Below, piece by piece: positions 1 through 7,994 of a DNA stretch of 64,000 nucleotides; within the stretch, counting starts at the first letter, position 1; each line of letters opens with the position of its first letter. The stretch spans positions 53,311 through 117,310 of the forward strand of contig NZ_CABPSC010000016.1 of NCBI RefSeq assembly GCF_902459585.1. Reading direction: 5' to 3'. Source of the DNA: Pandoraea nosoerga (GTDB lineage: Bacteria > Pseudomonadota > Gammaproteobacteria > Burkholderiales > Burkholderiaceae). A program made the position numbers and the translations under genes. The notes below the pieces were generated by a model. It did not search any database. It saw only the letters and a program-made list of their open reading frames with translations, and was not told the origin of the DNA.

Positions 1-1007
1 AGCGCGTGCACCAGTTCCAGCGTTTTCTCGCCCTGACTGCGGCTCTCCCGAGCCAGCCTCAGGGCCTCCTGCCCCTGCTGCCAGGCCAGCGACTGCTGCT
101 CGGCCTGCTCCCATGTGGCAATGCTGTGGATGTTCGAGTACATGCTGTGCTCCTCGCTGTTGATGAACTCCTTGGTGTGATTCAGAAGGTCCTCTACGGC
201 CTTCCACCCCTTTTCTCGGTCGAATCCCCGGATACTTCCCAGGCTTACGCACCGAATCAGCACGGTGACGGCAAAACCCACGATCGCCACCGCCGCCGAC
301 GCTACCAGCAACGCAACGGCAGCCACCACCGCGGCGACTGCATAAACGCCGCCGGTGATCGCCTCGCGCGTGCCATGGCGCTTCTTGTCCGGCCGGACGC
401 TCTCGAACGCCCGATCGATCGTTCGCCGCATCTGCTCGAGCAAAGGCGCCGTCTCGTCGCGCAGCGTCATGCATCGGCGCTTGGCCCGATCGAGCGTCTG
501 CCATCTTCCTTCCGGACTCACATACGGTTCGTCGCGCGATAACGCGCGGGCGCCCTTGAGCACCGTCTCATAGCGCGCCAGCATCTCGCGTTCGTACTCC
601 AGCGCTTCGCCGAATGCCGTCAGTACTTTCAGGAATCGGCGCGCGGAGGGCGTAAGCAACTCGGCGCATTGCTCGTCCAGTTGATCGCCGACCATCGAAC
701 AGAAGACGCCGGGCCGGCCGGGCGTCGCAAGACAGCGCCAAAACGGGTCGCGAAGGCCGCCGCGCCAGTAGCCGGCAGTCGCCTTGTCGAACGACTTTTC
801 GAATCTCGCCGTGAGCCTTTCGATGGAGTACGTGCTCAGATTCAGCGCCTTGCACGTGTTCCGAAGGTGCTTGAGCTGTGCGGCGATCTCGGCCCGCTTC
901 TCCGCGATGGAAGCGCCCTTCTCATAGACCCCTGCCGGCGCGACCCACGGATTCATGTCCATCGGCCAATCCGGGTAGCCCAGGTATCCCATGTATTCGT
1001 TGTGCAT
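1..1007 (-). CDS. Membrane protein of unknown function, C-terminus beyond the window
   Basis: This frame stays open for 335 codons from an ATG at 1007 to the window edge, so only the N-terminal part is visible. An AGGAG box seven bases upstream supports the start. The first 215 residues are charged and probably helical, with no signal peptide. One long hydrophobic stretch rich in Ala and Val (about residues 221-250) follows, long enough for one or two membrane passes. A Gln/Glu-rich, coiled-coil-like part comes after it. I recognise no family. Soluble head, hydrophobic centre and helical tail occur in some secreted toxins and effectors, but nothing here proves that. It is divergent from the IclR gene. 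Confidence 0.7.
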   Translation of the reverse strand, partial: MHNEYMGYLGYPDWPMDMNPWVAPAGVYEKGASIAEKRAEIAAQLKHLRNTCKALNLSTYSIERLTARFEKSFDKATAGYWRGGLRDPFWRCLATPGRPGVFCSMVGDQLDEQCAELLTPSARRFLKVLTAFGEALEYEREMLARYETVLKGARALSRDEPYVSPEGRWQTLDRAKRRCMTLRDETAPLLEQMRRTIDRAFESVRPDKKRHGTREAITGGVYAVAAVVAAVALLVASAAVAIVGFAVTVLIRCVSLGSIRGFDREKGWKAVEDLLNHTKEFINSEEHSMYSNIHSIATWEQAEQQSLAWQQGQEALRLARESRSQGEKTLELVHA

Positions 1008-1296
1008 CCGTCCATCTCCTTTTTGATGCCGGGCGCCCCGCGCACGCCGACGGGGCCCGACACCGTTACGGAAAAGAGGGTCATGCTAACGACGCGATCG
1101 ACGGCGCACTTTGGATTCCTGTCACGGCATCGACGCAACCCGTCACGCAGGGGCAGGAGGTCGGCGATGGGGACACGCAGCATGCGGCAACCGGGCGTCG
1201 CAACTGCGTTTTTCGCAGGATTCTTCTACGCCAAGCCCTGCGAATTTTTCACAATATGATATAGAATCATCCCTATACGAAACTCGGCCCTACCTC

Positions 1297-2124
1297 ATGA
1301 AAGACGAAAGCAGTCAAGGCGCGGAGTCGCGCACGTCCATTCAGGTAATCGAGCGCATGATGCGTCTGCTCGATGCCCTCGCCGCGCATGCCGATCCGGT
1401 CAGCCTCAAGGATCTGGCGCAAGCTACCGAACTTCACCCGTCCACTGCCCACCGCATCCTGAACGACATGGTGGCGTGCCGCTTCGTCGACCGTTGCGAT
1501 CCCGGCACGTATCGGCTGGGCATGCGCCTGCTAGAGCTCGGCAACCTCGTCAAGGCGCGTCTGTCGGTGCGCGACGCGGCGCTCACCCCCATGCGCGGGC
1601 TGCACCGCATCACCGGTCAGACAGTCAATCTGTCGGTACGCCAGGGCGACGAAATCGTGTATATCGAGCGCGCCTACAGCGAGCGCTCGGGCATGCAGGT
1701 CGTGCGCGCCATCGGCGGCCACGCACCGTTGCATCTGACATCCGTCGGCAAGCTGTTCCTCGCCGCGGACGAGGCGGCACGCGTGCGGGCATACGCCACG
1801 CGCACCGGGCTGTCCGGTCATACGCGCAACAGCATCACCGATTTGCAAAAGCTCGAGCGCGAGCTGAGCCATGTGCGCAAGTCGGGCTACGCGCGCGACA
1901 ACGAGGAACTGGAGTTGGGTGTGCGTTGCATCGCTGCGGGGATCTACGACGACAGCGGCAAGCTCGTGGCGGGATTGTCGTTGTCGGCACCGGCGGACCG
2001 TCTGCAGGACGCATGGCTTGCGAACCTGAACGAGACGGCGCTGCAGATTTCGGCGTCGCTCGGCTTCCAGCCGCCGAATCCCGACGCGGGCGGCGCAACG
2101 CCTCAGGCCGCGACCACCGAGTAA
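1297..2124 (+). CDS. IclR-family transcriptional regulator
   Basis: A 275-residue DNA-binding regulator. The first 80 residues carry the IclR winged helix (SIQVIERMMRLLDALA, then HPSTAHRILNDMV as recognition helix). Residues about 95-255 form the effector-binding domain, with GHAPLHLTSVGKLFLA and the LGVRCIAAGIYD segment typical of the family. The ATG at 1297 was chosen because it begins just before the HTH domain; the frame extends upstream but that part is not IclR-like. The ligand is unknown. IclR proteins usually control an adjacent catabolic operon, but neither neighbour here is an obvious target. A TATGAT hexamer at 1255-1260 could be its -10 box. Confidence 0.9.
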   Translation: MKDESSQGAESRTSIQVIERMMRLLDALAAHADPVSLKDLAQATELHPSTAHRILNDMVACRFVDRCDPGTYRLGMRLLELGNLVKARLSVRDAALTPMRGLHRITGQTVNLSVRQGDEIVYIERAYSERSGMQVVRAIGGHAPLHLTSVGKLFLAADEAARVRAYATRTGLSGHTRNSITDLQKLERELSHVRKSGYARDNEELELGVRCIAAGIYDDSGKLVAGLSLSAPADRLQDAWLANLNETALQISASLGFQPPNPDAGGATPQAATTE

Positions 2125-2172
2125 GCCAGCGCCAGCGATAGCGATACGCGGCGCGCAGAACCGCACAAAACG

Positions 2173-2204
2173 AAAGGCGCTCCCTCGGGAGCGCCTTTGC
2201 TTTT
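2173..2204. terminator. Intrinsic terminator shared by convergent genes
   Basis: A perfect 12-bp inverted repeat (2173-2184 with 2187-2198, loop TC) has A residues on its left flank and T residues on its right. It lies between the IclR gene and the convergent pbpG gene and should stop transcription in both directions. Confidence 0.9.
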
Positions 2205-2260
2205 ACTGCGCGCGCGGTGTACGCGGTGCCTGTCGGCGCCCGGGACGATGAGTCCGATTA

Positions 2261-3520
2261 CTACAGCGCGTGCTCGCTGTTGGTGGCCACCTGCGCGGTG
2301 GGCGCCGTGCCGGCCGTGCGTTGCGGCGTCGCACCGCCGCCTTCGAGCAACCACTTGCGAACGCGCGTGGCGTCGGCGAAGCGCGAATACTTGCCGGTCG
2401 AATCCAGCAGAATCATGATCACCGGGCGGCCGTCGACGTTGGCCTGCATCACCAGACACTGCCCGGCTTCGTTGATGTAGCCCGTCTTCTGCAGACCGAT
2501 TTCCCAGCCCGGGTGACCGATCAGGTGATTCGTGCTCACATAATGCAGTTCCCGGCGTCCCGTGTTGACGTCGTAATTGCTGTCCGTCGAGAAACGACGA
2601 ATCAGCGGGTATTGATAAGCCGCCTTGACCATCTTCACGAGGTCACGCGCGCTCGACACGTTCTGGCTCGACAGGCCCGTCGGGTCGTTGAAGTGCGTGT
2701 CGTTCATGCCGAGCAGCTTGGCCTTGCGGTTCATCGCCGCGACGAACGCCGGACGGCCGCCCGGGAAGTAGCGCGAAAGCGCGGCAGCCGCGCGATTCTC
2801 CGACGACATCAGCGCGATGTGCAGCATGTCCTCGCGCGACAGACGCGAGCCCACCGACAGGCGCGAACCCGTGCCCTTCTCGTAATCGCGATCCTCGTCG
2901 GTGACTTCCATCATGTCCGTCATCGGAATGCCGGCATCGAGGGCGACCATGGCGGTCATCAACTTCGAGATCGAGGCGATCGGCAGCACCGCTTGCGAGT
3001 TCTTGTCGAACAGTGACTCGCCGGTGCGCTCGTCCACCACATAGGCCACCGACGAGCGCAGCGCGAGCGCGTCCGGCGTTTCATGCAGACCGAACGCGCG
3101 GCCGGTCGACAGACGCTCCGGCGCCTGCGGCGCGAAATTGACGGTGCGATACGACGTCACGACACGGCGCTTGCCGTTCTTGTAGACGACGCGTTTGACG
3201 GCAACGCGCTTGGCGGCAGGTCCATCGTCGTCGACGGCGGCAAGCTTGCGGACCTTGGTACCGGCCTTCGCGCCGCGCGTCTCGCGAGACGCCGTGGTCG
3301 CGACGGCGCGTTTGGCGCCCGCCTTCGACGCGGAAGCGGATTGGGTGTTGGCGCACGCGCGCTTCTGGGCTGCCGTCTTGGCCGTCTTCGGCGAGCATTC
3401 GCTCGCTTTACCGGCAGCGTGGACGATGGCCGGGGTGCCGGCGGCGAGCGAAATCGCCACGACGGCAGCACCCCAGAGGCGGGAGCGGCACAGACGCGCA
3501 AGGGCGGTGATCGCGTACAT
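2261..3520 (-). CDS. pbpG: D-alanyl-D-alanine endopeptidase, PBP7/8 type
   Basis: A 419-residue periplasmic serine peptidase of family S11 that cleaves D-Ala-meso-DAP cross-links in peptidoglycan. A hydrophobic signal segment (about 12-35) ends near VHAAG. A Lys/Arg/Ala-rich basic linker spans about 45-125, and the catalytic domain follows. Active-site motifs are SxxK at 183-186 (SISK), SxN at 240-242 (SEN) and KTG near 346. The N-terminal basic linker makes it longer than the roughly 310-residue E. coli PbpG and may bind cell-wall polymers. It is monocistronic, and about 190 bp separate it from the nitroreductase gene upstream. Confidence 0.93.
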   Translation of the reverse strand: MYAITALARLCRSRLWGAAVVAISLAAGTPAIVHAAGKASECSPKTAKTAAQKRACANTQSASASKAGAKRAVATTASRETRGAKAGTKVRKLAAVDDDGPAAKRVAVKRVVYKNGKRRVVTSYRTVNFAPQAPERLSTGRAFGLHETPDALALRSSVAYVVDERTGESLFDKNSQAVLPIASISKLMTAMVALDAGIPMTDMMEVTDEDRDYEKGTGSRLSVGSRLSREDMLHIALMSSENRAAAALSRYFPGGRPAFVAAMNRKAKLLGMNDTHFNDPTGLSSQNVSSARDLVKMVKAAYQYPLIRRFSTDSNYDVNTGRRELHYVSTNHLIGHPGWEIGLQKTGYINEAGQCLVMQANVDGRPVIMILLDSTGKYSRFADATRVRKWLLEGGGATPQRTAGTAPTAQVATNSEHAL

Positions 3521-3708
3521 AGATTGGGGGTAGCGTAAGGTTGGCGGGCAACGAGTTTGGGAGAAGTTTAGTAACTTCCGAAAAAATAAGCAATATGAAT
3601 GACTTAGCTGAAATACTTAAACTGGCATCTGGCAGTTTTGTGCAACGCAACGCCTGAAAATGCACATCCGCCAAATTTTGCAAAATAACGCCAACTCACC
3701 GAGATCCG

Positions 3709-4512
3709 TCAGTTCAAGAAGTGCGCCCATTCCTGCAGGGGCGCGCGCTCGGTGACGAGTCGGTTTTCCACCGCGTCAGGGTCCGCGTAACCCAGCGCCA
3801 TACCGCAGACCACCATCCGCGCTTCCGGCAGGTGCAGCTGCTCGGCAATGATCCGATGGAACGTCGCGAATGCCGCCTGCGGGCACGTATCGAGCCCGCG
3901 TGCCCGCGCCGCCACCATGACGCTTTGCAGGAACATGCCGTAGTCCAGCCAACTGCCCAGCTCGAGATGCCGGTCGATCGTGAAGATCATGCCGACCGGC
4001 GCGTCGAAGAACCGGAAGTTGCGCGCATGTTGCCCATGCATGCGGTCCTTGTCCGCGCGACCGATGCCCAGCAACCCGTACAAGTCCCAACCCACCTTGC
4101 GGCGCCGCGCCTGATAAGGCTCGGTCCACTCGCGCGGATAGTAGGCGTACTCCTCCTGATGCATCAGACGTTGCGCCGGGTCGTTGAAGGCGTCGAGCAG
4201 TCGCGACGTCAGACGGTGCAGTGCGTCGCCGGTCAGCACATAGGTCTGCCACGGCTGGATGTTGCTGCCTGACGGCGCGCGCGAAGCCACCGAAAGAATC
4301 TCTGCGACGGTGTCTTGCGGCACCGGCGTTGGCAGGTAAGCGCGAATCGAGCGACGGCTGCGGATTGCCTCGTCCACATATTCCACGCGCAGGTCGGGGT
4401 TGCCGTTGACAGCGGCCAGATGCGGACTTTCCCCGGGGCTCGCGGCTTCGACCGGATTCTGCTCCTCGGACAACGGCTGCGCGGCGTGCGCGCTCGGATG
4501 CGAATGCTTCAT
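3709..4512 (-). CDS. Nitroreductase-family FMN oxidoreductase
   Basis: A 267-residue flavoprotein of the NfnB-like nitroreductase family, which uses NAD(P)H and FMN to reduce nitroaromatics, quinones or related substrates. The FMN-phosphate motif RRSIR is at about 53-57, PSGSNIQPWQ at about 81-90, and the C-terminal GMALGYAD segment is present. The first 40 residues are a Pro/Glu-rich tail absent from most relatives. Its real substrate cannot be told from sequence. It lies 44 bp downstream of the exporter gene and may be co-transcribed with it and the deacetylase-like gene. Confidence 0.88.
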   Translation of the reverse strand: MKHSHPSAHAAQPLSEEQNPVEAASPGESPHLAAVNGNPDLRVEYVDEAIRSRRSIRAYLPTPVPQDTVAEILSVASRAPSGSNIQPWQTYVLTGDALHRLTSRLLDAFNDPAQRLMHQEEYAYYPREWTEPYQARRRKVGWDLYGLLGIGRADKDRMHGQHARNFRFFDAPVGMIFTIDRHLELGSWLDYGMFLQSVMVAARARGLDTCPQAAFATFHRIIAEQLHLPEARMVVCGMALGYADPDAVENRLVTERAPLQEWAHFLN

Positions 4513-4556
4513 GGGATCTCGCTTACGACAAAGATGGAACGGCGCCTGGCGCCGCG

Positions 4557-5594
4557 TCAGGACGCGGGTGCGGCCGGCACCGTGCGCCGCTCGATCACGA
4601 GCGCCACGCCAAGCGCGGCGACCACCATGCCGGCCGCGCTCAATGGGGACAAGGTTTCACCGAACAACAGCCAGGCCATGACGGCCGTCGTCGGCGGCGT
4701 CAGATACATGAGACTGGAGACCTTGGTGGCCGCGCCATGCCGGATCAGCAGAAACAGCAACGAGATTGCGCCGATCGACAGCGCCAGAACCGACCATGCG
4801 AGCGCACCGATCATTTCGGCATTCCAGCGCACTTGCATGGTCTCCAGGGCCCAAGCCGCCGGCAACGTCACGGCGAACGCCGCGCCGAACTGCACCAGCG
4901 TGCCGACACGCAAATCGAAATGCGCGCAGAAGCGCTTCTGATAGAGCGTGCCCGAGGTGATCGCGAATAGACTGAGCGCGCACAGCGCGACGCCCGTGGC
5001 GTCTACGCCGCGCACGCCGACCTTGTTGGCAACGACCAACCCCACCCCCGCGAAGCCGCACAGCAACCCAAGCCATTGACGACGCGACACCGGCTCTCCG
5101 ACCACGCGCGCGAAGAGCGCCGTCAGCAATGGCTGGATGCCGACGATGAGCGCCGCCAGCCCCGCCGGCACCCCTTGTTTGATGGCCGCCCACACACCGC
5201 CGAGATAAACCGCCTGGATAAGAATGCCGGATACGGCAAGATGCGCATAGAGCGGCCAGTCGGCCCGCGTCCGCGGGGTCGCGGCGCCCGGTCCCGGCGC
5301 GGCCGGCCCCATTTGTCGCGCCTGTCGCACCTGTCGCACCTGTCGCACCTGTTGCGTCTGCCGTGTCGGCCACGGTGTGCCGGTGAGCAGCGCCACCGGC
5401 AGCATGACGAGCAGCGTGCCGCCGAAGCGCAGCGCGAGAAACGTCAGCGGTTCGGCGTTCGGCATGCCGTACTTCGCCACGATGAACCCTGTGCTCCAGA
5501 TGAGCACGAACCACCAGGGCATGGTGGCGCTCCACGTGGCCATGCCGCCCGCGCCGCGCGAAGCGCTCGCCGACGTCGTCGGACGGTCGCTCAT
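4557..5594 (-). CDS. EamA/DMT-superfamily exporter
   Basis: A 345-residue inner-membrane protein with about ten hydrophobic segments arranged as two EamA repeats, the drug/metabolite transporter fold. The second repeat is clear near GTLYQKRF and SLMYLTPPTTAVMAWLLFGE. Between membrane segments 2 and 3 a cytoplasmic or periplasmic loop holds a Gln-Val-Arg tandem repeat (about residues 80-93) encoded by a 9-nt DNA repeat, absent from typical relatives. The start overlaps the stop of the upstream deacetylase-like gene by ATGA, so the two are probably translationally coupled. The substrate is unknown. Confidence 0.87.
   Translation of the reverse strand: MSDRPTTSASASRGAGGMATWSATMPWWFVLIWSTGFIVAKYGMPNAEPLTFLALRFGGTLLVMLPVALLTGTPWPTRQTQQVRQVRQVRQARQMGPAAPGPGAATPRTRADWPLYAHLAVSGILIQAVYLGGVWAAIKQGVPAGLAALIVGIQPLLTALFARVVGEPVSRRQWLGLLCGFAGVGLVVANKVGVRGVDATGVALCALSLFAITSGTLYQKRFCAHFDLRVGTLVQFGAAFAVTLPAAWALETMQVRWNAEMIGALAWSVLALSIGAISLLFLLIRHGAATKVSSLMYLTPPTTAVMAWLLFGETLSPLSAAGMVVAALGVALVIERRTVPAAPAS
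5312..5356. repeat. 9-bp tandem repeat inside the exporter gene
   Basis: Five adjacent 9-bp units, the middle three identical (CCTGTCGCA) and the outer two degenerate. They encode the repeated Gln-Val-Arg segment. Unit gain or loss keeps the reading frame. Confidence 0.88.
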
Positions 5595-6604
5595 ACGAAT
5601 ACGTCCCCCTGTTGGGTGGAATGGGCCGGTCGGGCGGGACCCGACATGGTCGACGGCGGCGGCGAACTCGTCGGCTGCGCCGACGGCGGGCGATGGAACC
5701 GGCGGCCGGACCGATGGAACTGGCTGGCCAGCCGAACCGTTGCAAAGTGCGCCGCGACCGTTTGCTCGATGTCGCGTCCATACCCGCCCGCCATGGCGAT
5801 GGCAACCGGCACCCCCCGCTCGGCGCAGGCGGTAAGCACGCTGCGGTCGCGTGCGAGCAAGCCGTCGTGGGTGAGCGCGAGGCGGCCGAGCCGATCGTTC
5901 TCCAACGGGTCTGCACCGGCGAGGTAGATGGCGAGCGTGGGCGTGAACTGCGCAAACAAGTCGGTAAGCGCGTGTCCGAGCGCGACCAGATAGTCGTCAT
6001 CGCCGCATCCGTCGGGCAACGCCACGTCCAGATCGCTACGCGCCTTGCGGAACGGATAGTTGTGTTCGCCGTGCAACGACAACGTAAACACGCTCGGGTC
6101 ATGCTCGAAGATGGCGGCCGTGCCGTTGCCCTGATGCACATCCAGGTCAATGATCGCGACCCGCGTGCCGGCGCCAAGGTCGGCCTGTACCGCGCGCGCG
6201 GCGACGGCCGCATCGTTGAACACGCAAAACCCTTCGCCCCGGTCGGCGTAAGCGTGATGCGTACCGCCCGCGAGATTGACGGCCACGCCCTGCGCGAGCG
6301 CAGCCCGGCAAGCGGCGAGCGTCGCGCCGGCGGAGCGCCGTGAGCGCTCAACCATCTGCGGCGACCACGGAAAACCGATCTCGCGCTGCTCTTTCGGATT
6401 CAACGCTCCCGTACTCACGCGCACAACGTAGTCGTGCGCATGGACGCGTCCGAGCATCCCGTCGTCCGCCGGCAGCGCTTCGGTCAACGCGACGTGCGGC
6501 AACTCGCCGGCCACGCGCTCTCGCAACCGGGCGTATTTCTGCATGGGAAACCGGTGCCCGGGCGGCAACGGCAGGACGAAGTGATCGCTGTAGAACGCTT
6601 GCAT
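5591..6604 (-). CDS. Histone-deacetylase-like amidohydrolase
   Basis: A 337-residue zinc amidohydrolase of the bacterial HDAC/acetylpolyamine deacetylase superfamily (class IV-like, HDAC11 type). Start MQAFYSDHFVLPLPPGHRFP matches where the family begins, so the 92-codon upward extension was not used. Visible catalytic motifs are the His pair in GGTHHAYAD, the metal ligands in IDLDVHQGNGT, and the later Asp in LAGADPLENDR. The substrate may be an acetylated amine or protein lysine. It overlaps the downstream exporter start by four bases. No clear Shine-Dalgarno is seen at this start. Confidence 0.88.
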   Translation of the reverse strand: MQAFYSDHFVLPLPPGHRFPMQKYARLRERVAGELPHVALTEALPADDGMLGRVHAHDYVVRVSTGALNPKEQREIGFPWSPQMVERSRRSAGATLAACRAALAQGVAVNLAGGTHHAYADRGEGFCVFNDAAVAARAVQADLGAGTRVAIIDLDVHQGNGTAAIFEHDPSVFTLSLHGEHNYPFRKARSDLDVALPDGCGDDDYLVALGHALTDLFAQFTPTLAIYLAGADPLENDRLGRLALTHDGLLARDRSVLTACAERGVPVAIAMAGGYGRDIEQTVAAHFATVRLASQFHRSGRRFHRPPSAQPTSSPPPSTMSGPARPAHSTQQGDVFV

Positions 6605-6908
6605 CGACGCGAGTGCCCGGCAAGTGCCGCGGGCAAGGGAAAGAGAGGGACCGGGGTCGGCATCGGCACCGAGCGGCGTGACGCGCAACGCGTGCAAGAA
6701 ACAACGCCGCGCCGCCGTCGCATTTCCCATCCGACCGGTACCGGAACGGGACGATAGTACCATCGCCGCTCTCGCTTCGCCGGGCCCCCGAGCGGTGCAA
6801 AGCCGCACCAATCCTGGATTTCCACGAGGGTCACCACGTTCGCCGCGCCGCGACGGACGGCGCCCATGACGGGATCCCAAGCTTTTGATTTTTTAAGTTT
6901 TTATTGAA

Positions 6909-6925
6909 TTTGTGCAACGCACAAA
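6909..6925. promoter_or_regulatory. Palindromic operator 1 upstream of the phasin gene
   Basis: A perfect inverted repeat TTTGTGC-N3-GCACAAA. It lies just upstream of the -35 box. Its near-copy at 6965-6979 suggests one repressor binds both. PhaR, the usual phasin repressor, is the likely protein, but this is inference. Confidence 0.75.
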
Positions 6926-6931
6926 AACAAC

Positions 6932-6959
6932 TTGACACCGCCAAAAATTTCTCTACACT
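6932..6959 (+). promoter_or_regulatory. Sigma-70 promoter of the phasin gene
   Basis: A consensus -35 TTGACA at 6932-6937 and a -10 TACACT at 6954-6959 are separated by 16 bp. The pair sits exactly between the two palindromic operators, so repressor binding would block RNA polymerase. Confidence 0.8.
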
Positions 6960-6964
6960 TGCGA

Positions 6965-6979
6965 TTGTGCGATGCACAA
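6965..6979. promoter_or_regulatory. Palindromic operator 2 upstream of the phasin gene
   Basis: A perfect inverted repeat TTGTGC-N3-GCACAA that overlaps the expected transcription start. Its centre is about 55 bp from the centre of operator 1. Confidence 0.75.
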
Positions 6980-7096
6980 AAAGAGATCGCACCCCAATGA
7001 GAGGCCCCAACCGTGTTTTCACCGGCACAAGGTGAGAACCGACAAGCGAACACGGAGTGGGTCGATACGCTGTGTATGACACCATAGGAGAACGCC

Positions 7097-7657
7097 ATGT
7101 CGTTTCTGACCCCCGAACAACTCGCCGCCGCGCACAAGGCCAACCTCGAAACCCTGTTTGGCCTGACCAACAAGGCATTCGAAGGCGTGGAAAAGCTCGT
7201 CGAGCTGAATCTGCAAGCCGTGAAGGCATCGCTGGCCGAGTCGGCCTCCACCGCCCAGAAGGCTTTTGCCGTGAAGGACGCTCAGGAACTGCTCGCGCTG
7301 CAGGCGAACCTGGTTCAACCGGCTGCCGAGAAGGCGCTCGCGTATGGCCGCCACCTGTATGAGATCGCTTCGTCGACGCAAGCCGAAGTGACCAAGGTGG
7401 CCGAAGCCAAGCTCGCCGAAAGCTCGCAGAACGTGCAGGCGCTGTTCGACAACCTGGCCAAGAACGCCCCGGCCGGTTCGGAATCCGCCGTCGCGCTCGC
7501 CAAGTCGGCCCTGTCGGCCGCCAACAGCGCTTTCGACAGCGTGCAAAAGGCCACCAAGCAAGCCGTGGAAATCGCCGAAACGAACTTCGCCGCGGCAACC
7601 AACGTCGCCTCGAAGGCTGCCGCACAGGCTTCGCGTGCCGCCAGCGCCAAGAAGTAA
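7097..7657 (+). CDS. phaP: Phasin, polyhydroxyalkanoate granule protein
   Basis: A 186-residue Ala/Lys-rich helical protein of the phasin_2 family that coats polyhydroxyalkanoate granules in the cytoplasm and controls their size and number. [20 protein letters not shown] and the following [19 protein letters not shown] are typical of the family. Length and low-complexity helical make-up fit, and the C-terminus is Ala/Lys-rich. A GGAG box lies upstream of the ATG. It is transcribed alone, converging on lpdA. Carbon-storage genes next to pyruvate dehydrogenase are common in Burkholderiaceae. Confidence 0.93.
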   Translation: MSFLTPEQLAAAHKANLETLFGLTNKAFEGVEKLVELNLQAVKASLAESASTAQKAFAVKDAQELLALQANLVQPAAEKALAYGRHLYEIASSTQAEVTKVAEAKLAESSQNVQALFDNLAKNAPAGSESAVALAKSALSAANSAFDSVQKATKQAVEIAETNFAAATNVASKAAAQASRAASAKK

Positions 7658-7765
7658 TTCACCGCGTCCGACGTGAATTGACGAGGAACGCCTGAAATAC
7701 CGTCGTTGCACCCCAGGCGGATGCAGCGACACCCAGTTGTCTCCTCGGTACCGCAGGTACCCTTT

Positions 7766-7793
7766 AAACCCGGCCCGAGCCGGGTTTTTCTTT
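7766..7793 (+). terminator. Intrinsic terminator of phaP
   Basis: A 9-bp stem (7766-7774 with 7779-7787, loop CCGA) is followed by a run of T. It lies 108 bp after the phaP stop codon. Confidence 0.9.
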
Positions 7794-7900
7794 GCCCGAG
7801 CCGCGAGAGCGGTCCACGCTCTGTCCGCCCCCTCCAGAATGGGACGGAAGCGGTACGGAAGTGGCACGGAGGCGCCACAGGAAAAGCCGCCATCCGGCAC

Positions 7901-7935
7901 AAAAAAACCGCCATCCCGAAAAGGATGACGGTTTT
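7901..7935 (-). terminator. Intrinsic terminator of the pyruvate dehydrogenase operon
   Basis: On the minus strand a stem of about 12 bp with one mismatch is followed by seven T residues. It lies 60 bp after the lpdA stop and ends the aceE-aceF-lpdA transcript. It may also act on the plus strand. Confidence 0.87.
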
Positions 7936-7994
7936 CTTGTCTCGGCAGCGCCGCCGCCGGCTTGCGCCGCGGCGCGCATGCCGCCGGAGAGCGA

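Larger units (their letters stand above)
6605..7096. other. Intergenic region with the phasin promoter
   Basis: This 492-bp gap separates the divergent deacetylase-like and phasin genes. The left half (6605-6880) is GC-rich and shows no convincing gene. The right half holds the phasin promoter and two palindromes, listed separately. Confidence 0.7.
7658..7994. other. Intergenic region between phaP and lpdA
   Basis: This 337-bp gap between convergent genes holds a terminator for each, listed separately. I see no coding sequence in it. Confidence 0.7.

Noticed and set aside
4657-6351. 564-codon minus-strand frame across two genes
   Set aside because: It is out of frame with the exporter and deacetylase genes, which carry recognisable motifs, and its Arg-rich composition is that of a shadow frame.
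7861-7878. GTGGC/GCCAC inverted repeat as a third terminator
   Set aside because: The stem is only five pairs and no T-run follows.
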